Shown here: positions 34,860 to 46,800 of the stretch, piece by piece
Layout of the letters: every line of letters begins with the position of its first letter
Position numbering within the stretch: the first letter of the stretch is position 1
DNA from: Halichondria panicea
Lineage: Eukaryota; Porifera; Demospongiae; Suberitida; Halichondriidae
Assembly: GCF_963675165.1 (NCBI RefSeq)
Contig: NC_087381.1
Span: forward strand, 2,294,001 to 2,358,000
Reading direction: 5' to 3'
DNA: 64,000 bases
The notes under the pieces: model-generated
Databases searched by the model: none
Told to the model about the DNA's origin: nothing
The model's input: only the letters and a program-made list of their open reading frames with translations
Program-made: the position numbers and the translations under genes

Positions 34860-36283
34860 TTATGCAGAATTATGCATGCATAATCTCATTTCGATGTCAT
34901 CAGTTGTGGGGGTTGGTAGTGTTTTGTTGAACCACGGTGGGTTATTGAACTGACAGCACGGGTTGTCATGGATACACCCCTGACCATCCCAGAGAGGATT
35001 ATCAGAAAAGAGGTGATATCCACGTGCAGAGCGAGAGCTTACGCCACTATCACAGAAATAGTCGTTACTGACAAAAGGAGGGCGGGCCGTACGTGTTTCC
35101 TGGGTTACAAGGGCAGCGATAGTGTTCATTTGTACTTTCAATATCAGTTGCATTACTGTTTCCTTGATTGGCACCAGCTGCAAATGTCCAAATGTGTGTC
35201 CTGGGTGTCCCATGAGTGAAACTTAGTCCATCAGCGTACTGTGCACTGATATGATGTGAAGCAGAGTGATACCCCCTAAAGGAATACATGTACCCCCACT
35301 GATAAGCCCTAGCTCTCCCACATACTCGACTATATTGATATCCACCGACATGAAAAATGACCGAAGAACAAGCGTACGAATTTGTATTGGTTCGACCACA
35401 CGGTAGTTTGAGCAGCCAGTCAGTGTTAGTCCTTGAGGGCAGTTTTGGCTTGTATTAGTCATATCAATGAATGCCACCTTCCTCCATCCTGGACCACCAC
35501 ACAATGGTATAGATCCCGCTGGATCTTGCTCACCTGTCATTCCTTTATCTCCCTTTTGTCCATTATTGCCTCCAAAGCCTCGATCTCCTTTAACCCCCTT
35601 GGCACCCGGCTCTCCTTTGTATCCTGGGTAACCAAGCTGGCCTTTCACACCATTCTCACCACACTCGCCTTTAACCCCCGTATCACCTTTCACACCGATG
35701 TTAACTTACCCATATCTCCTTTAACCCCTCGCTGCCCTATTGGGCCGGGATCGCCGGTAGGACCCTTTAGACCTACTTCCCCTTTGTGACCAGGGTAACC
35801 AGGGTAGCCATTGTGACCTATGTGTCCTTTAACGCCAGGCTCTCCACGAATTCCCTGAGGACCTTCTTTACCCTGATCACCCAGGCCTCCCTTATTCCCC
35901 TTTGGGCCTGGTTTGAGCGAACAGTCAGTTAAATTATCATCATTTCTAGCACACTCCATTATAGTGTACAGTTTCTTTTCAATTAGTTCTGTCAGAGCAT
36001 CAGAAAGTAGATCTGTAGCACTTTGAGAGGAGCTTGATTGTCGTGTTAGTCGCTTTAGTGTGCCCATCACCGTGGCTTCATCATTCTAGTAGGGGTTTGG
36101 ATTAGCTTGAACAATATCTTGCAATTTAGTGATTTGGTTCTGTAAGATTGCATTTTCAGACTTGAGAGTCCACACAGCAAAAAACAGACCACCAAACAAT
36201 GAGAATTTCAGTAGCACAAATGCTATTTGAGAGATTATCTTACTGAACTTCACATTCGAGTCCATCTTTGTGTTGTACTGCAT
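34860..36283 (-). pseudogene. Type II membrane collagen-like protein with Cys-rich C-terminal domain (damaged)
   Basis: Read on minus: a short cytoplasmic N-terminus, a membrane helix (ISQIAFVLLKFSLFGGLFF), a coiled-coil-like stalk, an in-frame TAG at 36089-36091, a linker, and Gly-X-Y repeats ([18 protein letters not shown]...). A large cysteine-containing domain follows (CGGPGWRKVAFIDMT, YSRVCGRARAYQWG, THGTPRTHIWTFAAG, NDYFCDSG, CCQFNNPPWF) ending about 34,860. I know this C-terminal domain from families of sponge and cnidarian extracellular proteins but cannot name it. Frame changes: near 35,709, where a perfect donor gtaagt joins in phase to ttacccag/GATACAAAG and could be a roughly 75 bp intron; near 35,397; and near 35,073 in a TTTT run. 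Pseudogene is the simplest reading; sequencing errors in homopolymers could explain part of it. Confidence 0.65.
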
Positions 36284-36609
36284 GTAGCTACATGTGGCAA
36301 GATTATAACTTAAGTATACACAATACAGTAACCTCTACGGTATGCTGTGGGTTTATGTTGTGGTGCATTTGATTCCCTCCTCCAACATACGGAATTTTGG
36401 TGGTATTACTGAACCAAAGTGTAAATTCCAACTGGGAATTCTACTCTTAAACAGTCGCTTTCGGAATCCCTCCCCCCCTAAAAAAACTCTTATACAGTAG
36501 ACTACATGTATACTGTATAATTATCCAGCGGGTACCTTTGACCACTATACTGGGCAAATACTGCTGACATACTAGTAACTACATGTAATCCATACTGGTC
36601 AGTGCAGGT
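36284..36609. other. Intergenic stretch, no gene seen
   Basis: Sequence upstream of the collagen-like gene. It contains a partial repeat 'gtaaattccaactgggaatt' (about 36,420 and 36,710) and nothing else I can assign. Confidence 0.35.
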
Positions 36610-37085
36610 ACTGATGCCTCCGTGGAGGTGTCAAAGCTACATAACATAAAGCTATATACTAGCAATTTATATAGCAATAGCTTTTATACACACATTATAA
36701 TTATCAGTTGTAAATTCCAACTGGGAATTCTACTCTTATACTGACAGTCGCTTCTGGAATTCCGGAAATTGATGCCAAAAGTCCAAATCTAAAATGAATC
36801 GCTGCACTAGCAGAGCCTTGCAGCTCTCTTCTCACTCTTGCAGCTATATATACAAATATAGCTAGCGTTCTAGTGCAGAGCTAACTACTATGAGTAGCAA
36901 CACGCACTCCATGGACAAGTTTTGCTACGCACTCTTCTGACAAGGCTGCAATGGCATTCCAAGTAAGCAAAAACTAGGCATAACTCGAGAACCAAGCATT
37001 ATTATGCAAATCCACGAATCAAAATTCATGTTTAGAAGCCTATAATAACTAGTTCTTCATTGATCCTTGGCTGTAGCAGTCTACA
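36610..37085. mobile_element. Interspersed 0.5 kb repeat, inverted copy
   Basis: Starts at 'tgatgcctccgtggaggtg' and continues with the complements of the body motifs ('ttctagtgcagagctaacta', 'gctgcaatggcattccaagt', 'gatccttggctgtagcag'). Confidence 0.6.
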
Positions 37086-37248
37086 CAGACTATAGACCTG
37101 TGCCAAATATTCCGGAATACCCACATTTTACATTGCAGTAAATGTATTGTTAGTTCAATCAATGTTTGAAACCACATTTTTTGTGCTCAAGTTTGTTATT
37201 TCGCTGCTGAAATTAAAAGTTAATCCCATTTTTAGTGCTATGTAGTTT

Positions 37249-40200
37249 AGAGTTTGGCAACAATGGTACCCATGAGTAGAAAATAGCCACTTCCCAGAAA
37301 CCCAATTTGAAACTGAAAATATGACACACAGTATATACATGTGAAAAGACGAAAGGTAAACCACTTACGCAACAAGATGTAAGTACTACATCTGTGTTTG
37401 TTGAGGGAATAAGATACCAGTACACTGAAATATAGATGAATAGACATCCGATGATTATCAGGTAATTGAGATTGGGACTTGTTAGTCGAACAATCCTGAA
37501 AGTAAACCATGCACGTATACAGTAACTATGATTGGTATGAGCAGATTGTAATTGATAATAAACCCACTTTGTTTTCCTGCAGGCATAATTGAATAACACA
37601 ACAGACTAGTGTTGAGATGATACCAGCAGTTGCGAATAAATAATAAACAACAACTAATGGAGTGGAGACAGTAACTATCACACTGACAAGTTGCCATCAT
37701 ATGGAATTCCATCTACAGAACATTTCAAGATAAATTATAACAGAAATGAAGATTCACCACACATTTTTCCTACCTGGCCATATGGTTTTGTTGTCATAAA
37801 GTGTCAATTCACTCTGCACGTAGGATCCTATAGTAACAGCATTCAAGTTACTCCATTGTGACTCTTCAGTTTGATATTGTGTCACCAGTATCTCAATGTC
37901 ATCAGTCAATCGCTCCCCGCCATTGGTAAATCTCACATGACCCTGCAAGCAGCCACCTCCATGTATAATCAGGATTGCATGCAAAGATCAATGATATGTA
38001 ACGATAATAATATAGCACTGAGGGAAATCTGTCTTTAATGGTGGCCATTGGTCAATTGCAAACAAACAATGGTTGTAATAAAAAGAGGTGGCCTTTAAGA
38101 CTTTAGTGTCATGATTCAACCTGGCTTAGACAATTAGTTTAATGTACGTAGTGGGCAATCATAATTATAACCGTTAGCAGGACAGTTTCGTGGGTGAACA
38201 TTTTCGCTATTTGGCTTGAAAGCCCTAGCTCAGAATAATTTTTGTGGGAGGTTGTGTGGCCATTATAATTTCGCAGTAACTGCTCAGTCCTCGAAAAATG
38301 CGAAATGTTTGCACTTCATGAATATTTCCTGCTATACTTATGGTTATGGTCTTACAAAATGAATCCTTATGAATGGTTGAAATTATGTTATTGTATGCAT
38401 TCATACAGTCATGCATACAATTTGTTTATTGTTTATTTATATAATCCATTTACTGTTTTTCCAATGAAGTCAGTTTCTTGAATATTACTGTACAACTGGT
38501 CCATTTGAGAGTCTTGATAAGTGCAGTTGATATCACCAAACTCTGGACGGAATTCGAATAATTGGAGCACAATTAAATACTTTTGGTATACCTGTCACGG
38601 TTTTGCTGAGTGCCAAAGCAAATGTCCAGACAGCATCGTAGCAATACTTAGCCTGTGATCCGCCAGTAAAGTTAGAGATATCAGTATCCTCAGAAATATT
38701 CTAGGAAAAGCACACAAAGATCAATTAACCTTTTAAAATTACCACGAAGTGGATGACTTACTGTGATGTATGTACATAGCTAGCTATATACCTATCAAGA
38801 TATATATAAAGAGTAATCTCACTTTGAATACCTGCTGTTTACGAACAATGTAATCTTGATTTAGTTGCAGTCCAAGTGAATGGCTCAGCACATCAGCTCG
38901 TTGATTAGAAGAGCAGCCGTAACGTCCATCCTCTGATTGTGATGATACCCACCAGTTGCTGTTTTGTTCACTAACCAATACAAACTCATGTTTGGGATAC
39001 TTCACACTTTGCTTGAATGCCTGTATTCACAATGGGAAAGGATCTATAGTTACCGGAGGAACTAATCAGTATCATGATCTATAATACTCAGGGCGATATT
39101 CACAACTGCTATATTCGTACCTGACAAAGCAAGTGTCGAGCCATTTCCAAAGACATCACCAGTATGAATATCCTTACGTCAGAGTCCTGTATTTATTTAT
39201 GAAGTCATGATTATGAAAGTAACGAGCACATGAAAGATCTTACAAATATATCTTTGCCACAGCTCCCGATCACTTTTAGCGAGTCTCCTTGGAGATCCAT
39301 AGTTGTGACAGAGAGGGTAATGTTCAGGTCCATCACTTCCTCCTTCAACGCTTTAATCATCTATAAATACATGCATACATCCACATTATTTCTTATTACA
39401 CATTACACAAACATCTTCTGTTATTTAATGACAGTAGTCAAAGCACTTAGCCTCCATTATTGATTAGTGTGAACGGTAGTATTACAAAATAGAGGTATTT
39501 ATATTCCTATATACACTCCCTTTGTATAATGAGTGCATGAGGAAGAGCATGCGAAGGTGTCTATAATATAAGAACAAGAACAATTAAAGATCATATACCA
39601 CTAAACAACGTCAGCTAGCATCACGTTAATACTGTTGCTCATAGTTTCAACGTACTTGAGTGTATTCTTGCTTGTTCTCCACCATGAGAGCCACTTTCGT
39701 CCATTCATAAGAGGCTATGATGCTAACGAGAGCAGGTACAAGCACTAACTTGGAGGGATGAGTTCTAAACACATTCAAATCTCTTGCATCACTTTGTACA
39801 GTCTGAGAGCACAGTATCTGCACAACAAAATTATTCGTTTCGCTATCACGCCCATGCATGCAGAGACTATAATAATGACATGCGATAATGGAGATTGTAC
39901 AAAACTTTCGTTCGAGACACAAAGTTAATACAGGAAACCTATAGCTATATATAGTTGCCTCTATATAATTGCATACATGGGCATGCATATAATAATATAG
40001 TGAACAATTTCCATACCTCAGGGACATTGAAGTGATTGCCCACATAAGACGAAACAAGTGATGTGCTGGTGCAACCTGCAGTGAGTAAGCCAAGTTTCTT
40101 ACAGCCATCTGGTCTGCCATCCAGTTGTGTGAAGGTCTTATCCACCAAGTCACTTCCAGAGCACTGCATTGAAATAAAATTGTCTCAGTCCCTGCATGTG

Positions 40201-40567
40201 CAGTCAACCTGCCACTAGAAGAGCAGCATGTATAACTGTGTAATTATATGTACTGTACTATACAGTTATACACAGTTTACATTATATAAAGACATTCATT
40301 ATTTACACCAGAATAAGTCAGAGTGTAGTGAAGAGAATATCCACTCAAAATGTCTGAGCGATTATTGATGATGTCGAGAGACAATCTCACAGCTGCAAGT
40401 ACTAAGCTATTCTCAAGTGAATCTCCAACCAATAATCCAAAGTAAAGGGAACCAATGTCAGTATCAGGAGAAACCGTTGGATAAACTGGTAAATGCCCTT
40501 CAGTGCTTCCACCACAGATGAGAGTGAGAGTTACACACAGCAGCGAAAATAAACTTGAACTAAGCAT
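37249..40567 (-). pseudogene. GABA-B-receptor-like copy C, truncated and frameshifted
   Basis: Exons 1-12 align with copies A, B and D: first exon 40307-40567 (three residues shorter) down to a TM3-region fragment ending at about 37,249, where homology stops abruptly inside exon 12 (agagtttggcaacaatgg). The exons for TM4-7, coiled coil and tail are missing. In the TM1 exon a single t is lost (gacaagttgccatc versus gacaagtttgccatc in D), giving an immediate TGA. A compensating extra base (gaataacac) lies downstream. Signal peptide and flytrap exons remain open, so a secreted fragment could still be made. The 3' half is closest to D and the 5' flank is closest to B. Confidence 0.88.
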
Positions 40568-40848
40568 AGTAGTCAATAGAAACGAACAGCTATATAGCCT
40601 ATATAGATCTATCAGTCAAATCTCTTCTCACTTGTTAACAGGCTGAAATGCTACAGTAAGTATAGATCTATATATACATAGTAATAGTCTGTCTCAATGA
40701 TAATGATAATTATTGTGTGCAATCCATGCAAACTTTTATACTAAATGCATGCAAGCACCTTGTTTTCCTTTGTGCTAGAAGTTACAATAACCATCCAAAT
40801 AACGATCATACAGATCTACCGTATCATAGTTTGGGAATAACAATAACC

Positions 40849-40849
<1 letters not shown>

Positions 40850-40879
<30 letters not shown>

Positions 40880-40935
40880 GTATATCTATAGTATATCTAT
40901 ATTGAATGTGCAGTAATAATAATAATAATTCACAG
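40850..40935. repeat. (AAT)n microsatellite at the copy C / BI-1 junction
   Basis: Runs of aat at about 40,853-40,880 and 40,914-40,930. Homology with the receptor 5' flank of copy B ends between them, at about 40,893, so the trinucleotide repeat sits on the duplication breakpoint. Confidence 0.6.
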
Positions 40936-40960
40936 TCAATTTTCAATTGTGTTTTTTTAG

Positions 40961-41355
40961 AATTCACGTTATCAGTCGTACTTGAGTGTTACGTGCTTAT
41001 GCATTACACAATGAGAGTGACAGGTAGCAACAATGGTGGCAACTGTACTATAGTGTGTTGTTTCACTTCCTCTTGTGTTGGTTGCAGGAATGCTGTGTGG
41101 AATTGGAGGATGTACAGGTGAGAGTGTGGTTGCTAGGGAGTGTAGATACAGTCATGTGAGGTGCTTTCCCCTTGTACTGATTACATGTACATTTTTAGGT
41201 GCTTTCCCCTTACATTTGCTTGCTATTAACGTACACGTACATGTAGATAGGGTGTTTTCCCCTTGCACATGTTACATTTGATTGTAGACAAGTCGGTCAC
41301 TTGTATACTTGTACACTTAAAATTGGTTTCCGTATTAAATCCTTGTTTCCAACAT

Positions 41356-41396
<41 letters not shown>

Positions 41397-41510
41397 CACA
41401 CGCACACACACACACACACACGCACACACACACACACACACACACGAACACGCACGCACACACACACACGCACGCACACACGCACGCACACGCACACACG
41501 CACGCACACG

Positions 41511-41549
<39 letters not shown>

Positions 41550-43159
41550 ACAGGCTTCTCACTTGGGCCCCTGCTCAGCATGGTGCTTGAAATCAACCCA
41601 AGGTATAACTACTACACTAGTACTGTACAAATGCAGCCACTGTAATAAGTTTTGTGCAAAATTAATGTGTTTCACTATATATACCTGGCCTTTAGAAAAA
41701 ATAGCCGTCAAATTAGCAAGGGCATAATCTTTGCTCTTGAGATCAGAGTGATATACTATAAAATAGATGTTTTATTTGCTTCCCCTCTCCTTGCAGCATA
41801 ATACCAACAGCCTTCCTGGGTACTTGTGTTATCTTCGCCTGCTTCAGTCTGGCTGCCCTGCTCAGTGAGAAGAGGTCATTCCTCTATCTTGGAGGTGAGT
41901 GCAATCTTTGCTTGCCTCTACTGTTTAAATGCTCACTATTATCTATAAAGCTATGTGTGTGCATTACATTCTACATGTACATGTAGCTCTGATAAACTGT
42001 ACACCTGTATGTATAACGCATAATTCAGTTTTTTCGGTTGAGTTTTTGGAGCAGAGTTTTGTGAAAACAACACTTTCTGAAGTTGAATGTAATGCCGATT
42101 ACTACACTTAGTAATACTGGTGGAGTCCATGTGATGGTATATCCCTCCTATTACTTCAGGTTTTCTGATGTCAGGACTGAGCATGCTCTGTCTCATGATG
42201 TTCATTAACATCTTCATTGGCTCCTATATGGCATTCCAGGTGAGTAGTACTAGTACCCATAACATACGTGTAAGTGTAAGGTGACACCAGTACTAGTACC
42301 CACAGGTAGATTCTCTGGTGAGTACTCAGCCTGCAGTACATGTACTCATGGGATGCATACAATTAAGTGTGAAACTATTGTGCCTGGAAAGTGTCTATTG
42401 TGCTGTATGTACATTGAACTAGCTATCCATGATTGTACATTCACAAACAATGTAACAGACACTAGCAATGTGCACTGTACACATAGATATGTTATGTAAG
42501 GCAGCTGGTAAAGGCTTCTCTCCGATAAATCCATAATTAGCAATCCAATAGTTAGCTAATGATTGGTGATGCCTATACCTTATCATATTGTATAAGCTCT
42601 TTTGCTCTTTAGTGTGCTTGTAACATACATAATTTTTTTAGGCATAAATCACTACAATCCCATGCAGATTGAGCTGTACGGAGGCCTGTTCCTGTTCTGT
42701 GGCTTCATACTGTTTGACACCCAGCTGATTGTGGAGAAGTGCGAGCGTGGAGACAACGACTACATCTGGCACTCGCTAGACCTCTTCCTCGACTTTGTTA
42801 ACATATTCTGTCGTCTGCTCATTATTCTGGCCTCCAAGGTACGACCTATACTGTATGTATACAGTACATAATATATACTACATGTACGTACTGGTATGTG
42901 TAAATGTACACGGTCTACATTTTCATAAGGTATATAACTCTCCTATGTACATTTTTTGTATAATTATCAACGCTCATAGTCATTGCGTCACTTTGAAAGT
43001 CTGCTACAGGAGGGTAATATATATCTGATCATAAGAGACCACATGTACAGTGGAATGTCAATTGTACACATTAAATAATACGGTTTGTGTTGTAAAGTAC
43101 TGTGCTCTAATGATGTGTTTGCTTCACCTCTGCAGGAGAAGAAGAGAAGCAATAAGTGA
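40961..43159 (+). CDS. TMBIM6: Bax inhibitor-1 / TMBIM6-like protein, 5'-incomplete
   Basis: ER-membrane protein of the BI-1 family, which modulates cell death and ER calcium leak. Exons: 40961-41023 (weak), 41088-41117, 41554-41602, 41797-41894, 42160-42239, 42668-42838, 43136-43159. Phases join throughout. Diagnostic segments are [35 protein letters not shown], the family signature [30 protein letters not shown] and a short charged tail EKKRSNK. This covers about TM3 to the C-terminus. The first two helices and the start codon are not found. Immediately upstream lies the duplicated receptor C segment, so the 5' exons were lost or pushed away. Confidence 0.8.
41356..41548. repeat. (CA)n / (CACG)n microsatellite in a BI-1 intron
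   Basis: About 190 bases of pure alternating ca with scattered cg steps. It ends 5 bases before the acceptor of the 41554 exon. It produces long His/Thr and Cys/Val frames that are artefacts. Its alternating purine-pyrimidine character favours Z-DNA. Confidence 0.95.
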
Positions 43160-43893
43160 ACAAATCATAAGCAAGAGACGTTATTAAAACTGACGAGCGT
43201 ATTATAATTGTTAGCATAATTATAATTATACAAACATTATACTGTCTTTGATTGTTTAGTGTATTAACCGTGTCTTCTTCCATAATTTTATTGTTTTATC
43301 TCCAACTCCCTACATGCATGTTATATTGCTTACAATGCAAGAAAGTACTGTCAAATTATTACGTACTCTGATATAAATTATAGTGCTATAGCTGGAGTTA
43401 TGATAGATGCATGATGCTTCAACACAGCATATACGCAGTACATATAGCTATTATATTTCCTATATTGGGGTCAAAAATCATTGAAACAACGATTCAAAAT
43501 ACCATACTATAGCCTCTAAAACTAGCCATTTTGTGTACATAATTATAGTCCCCTCATAATGATAGTCCCGGCCCTCATAATGAGTGCCCTCTTGTGAAAT
43601 ATCCTTAACTCAGTGCCGTAGGTCCGTGTGCATAGAGACATGTGCTCGATATTGAGAACCTACGACAGGATGGTATCTATGAGGCTATGAAGGAGTTAGG
43701 CAGACACACATCACCTGACGTACGACAGATTGATCTGATGTATTCAAAGAGAAGTTGATCAACGTATTATTATGGTGTGTATATACAGATCAATATAATG
43801 AACAATCATCTAGTAAATAATGTAATGGAAGAACAAAATGTTCAATCAATTCAAACTATACATCTACAACTAAAATTAAAAGTCCCTTTTTGA
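43160..43893. other. Short region between BI-1 and receptor D
   Basis: Contains the BI-1 3' UTR, the unidentified open exon at 43636-43758, and AT-rich sequence. The 3' ends of the two genes converge here. Confidence 0.4.
43636..43758 (+). CDS. Unidentified terminal exon-like ORF (40 residues)
   Basis: After an acceptor-like catag the frame reads RHVLDIENLRQDGIYEAMKE and continues with a hydrophilic, helical-looking stretch to tga at 43756-43758. Composition and codon use look coding, unlike the surroundings. I do not recognise the family. It could be the last exon of a gene whose other exons were lost, or a pseudogene fragment carried by the rearrangement. Confidence 0.3.
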   Translation, partial: RHVLDIENLRQDGIYEAMKELGRHTSPDVRQIDLMYSKRS

Positions 43894-46800
43894 CTACACT
43901 CGATGACCGATATGAAATGTGGAGCCATCGTCTGCCCAGCTTATTTCCAGCGTCCCTTCCAACTCGTCGTCCTCGGAGTGTTCCTCACCGTGGTCATGAC
44001 GACAGAAAGTGGTAGTCACGTTGCGATTCCTGTCAGATCTCTCCCTCTGACGCTTCTGTATGCAGGGCAAAATAAATGTCATCATTCAGTGTAGCATGCA
44101 GTGCATGCATATAATTATAGTAGTCTATGCTATAATACCAATTGGTTTCAAAACAGGTACATTCTTTCAACGTAAGAGATAAACTGAGTATACCAAACGT
44201 TCTAATTGGCCAAAATTCTTCAACACGTTTATTGGTTCCTATACCATGGCAATAGGTACCGTATAATATATAGCGGGGGGACCTGGTATATTTCGAGGGT
44301 ATAAATGTTCGAGAAAGTTTACACCCTCAAAATATACCCGCTCTACAGTATAGTAAACAGTTGTTTCAAAGTGCACTTGAAAAACCTCAGTAATCGTTTG
44401 TTCCAGCTTCTTCACTCTGGCCTTCAACTCTTGGCATTCTTTGCAGTCTGATCTCGCAGCGTCATTCACAAAGATGGTTGAGAGTGGAGCTACTTTGCCA
44501 AGGGGGTCATTTACGCTGAAGATGTGGTTACCATCTGGATCTCGATACAAGTTCAACATCTTACAGAAAAAAGTATGCATGCATTCATCACAATGTGGCT
44601 ATATAAAATATACTGTTCAGTAAAATTTTTCTATTTGTCCTAATGAAAATTCCTGGTCAGACCAACCAGTGAATCTCACAATTTTATCCCAAATTAACAT
44701 TTTTGCACACAAAATGTACCTTGGGAATGAATACCAGCCCCTGCATTATCATTGTCACCAGCACGACAGATGTAGCCACAACAACAGGGTAAGTGTTGAC
44801 TCTATTTCTCAAGGTAAAAGTTGCAATTAATTGGATTAAAGAGCCGAAACTTGCAAGGTAGACAATTGCTGCAATGTACTTGGCATCATTTAATCCTTTG
44901 ATTTGAACCTTTCTTGTCTTGATGGCCATAAATAGAGCACAGATTTGTAAAATTACAGCTGTTCCATATATAATGGCCGTGGTAACTGTTCGCAAGTTGG
45001 GCACTCGAATGCAACTGTAAAATTCGTATTGTGTGTCAATTTTTCGTTCCTGCATGGATAATTTATACATGTACAATTATATAGGAATCATCCATGCACA
45101 GCATACCCCAACAAGCCCTCTCGGCTGGTCCTGATCAAGTTTTCTCTCCAACTCGTATCCTGGAGCAGCTATCTCCACACCGAAGTACACGAGGAGTACA
45201 ATTATCTCCAGAGAAAACAGCAGAAGAACGAACGTGACGAGTTGGCAGTCTGTAATAGCTCTCTTCTTAGCAGAGTCTGGATTTCTGCATGCAAATATGA
45301 AAAATTGATTGCTTGATTGTTCAATACGTAAGTGACTCTGTTCTATCGATCTACATGTACGTATATTACTCTCGAAGCTTGCCTGAAAATGTAATAGATT
45401 CTCCAGAGTTTGGCAACAATGGTACCCATGAGTAGAAAATAGCCACTTCCCAGAAACCCAATTTGAAACTGAAAATATGACACACAGTATATACATGTGA
45501 AAAGACGAAAGGTAAACCACTTACGAAACAAGATGTAAGTACTACATCTGTGTTTGTTGAGGGAATAAGATACCAGTACACTGAAATATAGATGAATAGA
45601 CATCCGATGATTATCAGGTAATTGAGATTGGGACTTGTTAGTCGAACAACCCTGAAAGTAAACCATGCACGTATACAGTAACTATGATTGGTATGAGCAG
45701 ATTGTAATTGATAATAAACCCACTTTGTTTTCCTGTAGGCATAATTGAATACACAACAGACTAGTGTTGAGATGATACCAGCAGTTGCGAATAAATAATA
45801 AACAACAGCTAATGGAGTGGACACGGTAACTATCACACTGACAAGTTTGCCATCATATGGAATTCCATCTATACAAAACGAGATGAATTATAACAGAAAT
45901 GAAGATTCACCAAACATTTTTCCTACCTGGCCATATGGTTTTATTGTCATAAAGTGTCAATTCACTCTGCACGTAGGATCCTATAGTAACAGCATTCAAG
46001 TTACTCCATTGTGACTCTTCAGTTTGATATTGTGTCACCAGTATCTCAATGTCATCAGTCAATCGCTCCCCGCCATTGGTAAATCTCACATGACCCTGCA
46101 AGCAGCCACCTCCATGTAATCAGGATTGCATGCAAAGATCAATGATATGTAACGATAATAATATAGCACTGAGGGAAATCTGTCTTTAATAGTGGCCATT
46201 GGTCAAACAAACAATGGTTGTAATAAAAAGAGGTGGCCTTTAAGACTTTAGTGTCATGATTCAACCTGGCTTAGACAATTAGTTTAATGTACGTAGATCA
46301 TAATTATAACCGTTAGTAGGACAGTTTCGTAGGACAGTTTCGTAGGTGAACATTTTCGTTAATGGGCTCAAAAGCCCTCAGAATAATTTTCGTGGGAGGT
46401 TGTGTGGCCAGTTATAATTTCGCGGTAACTGCTCAGTCCTCAAAAAACGCGAAATGTTTGCACTTCATGAATATTTCCTGCTATACTTATGGTTATGGTC
46501 TTACAAAATGAATCCTTATGAATGGTTGAAATGATGTTATTGTACAGTCATGCATAAAATTTGTTTATTGTTTATTATAATCCACTTACTGTTTTTCCAA
46601 TGAAGTCAGTTTCTTGAATATTATTGTACAACTGATCCATTTGAGAGTCTTGATAAGTGCAGTTGATATCACCAAACTCTGGATGGAATTTGAATATTTG
46701 GAGCACAATTAAACTTTTGGTACCTGTCACGGTTTTGTTGAGTGCCAAAGCAAGTGTCCAGACAGCATCATAGCAATACTTAGCCTGTGATCCGCGAGTA

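Noticed and set aside
36089-36283. Splicing out the in-frame TAG of the collagen-like gene
   Set aside because: The acceptor-like cctactag exists, but the only strong donor (gtaaga) would remove the membrane helix and the alternative (gtctga) is poor; kept as a nonsense change.
41226-41727. Several long His/Thr or Cys/Val frames on both strands
   Set aside because: They are the six readings of the (CA)n/(CACG)n microsatellite in a BI-1 intron.
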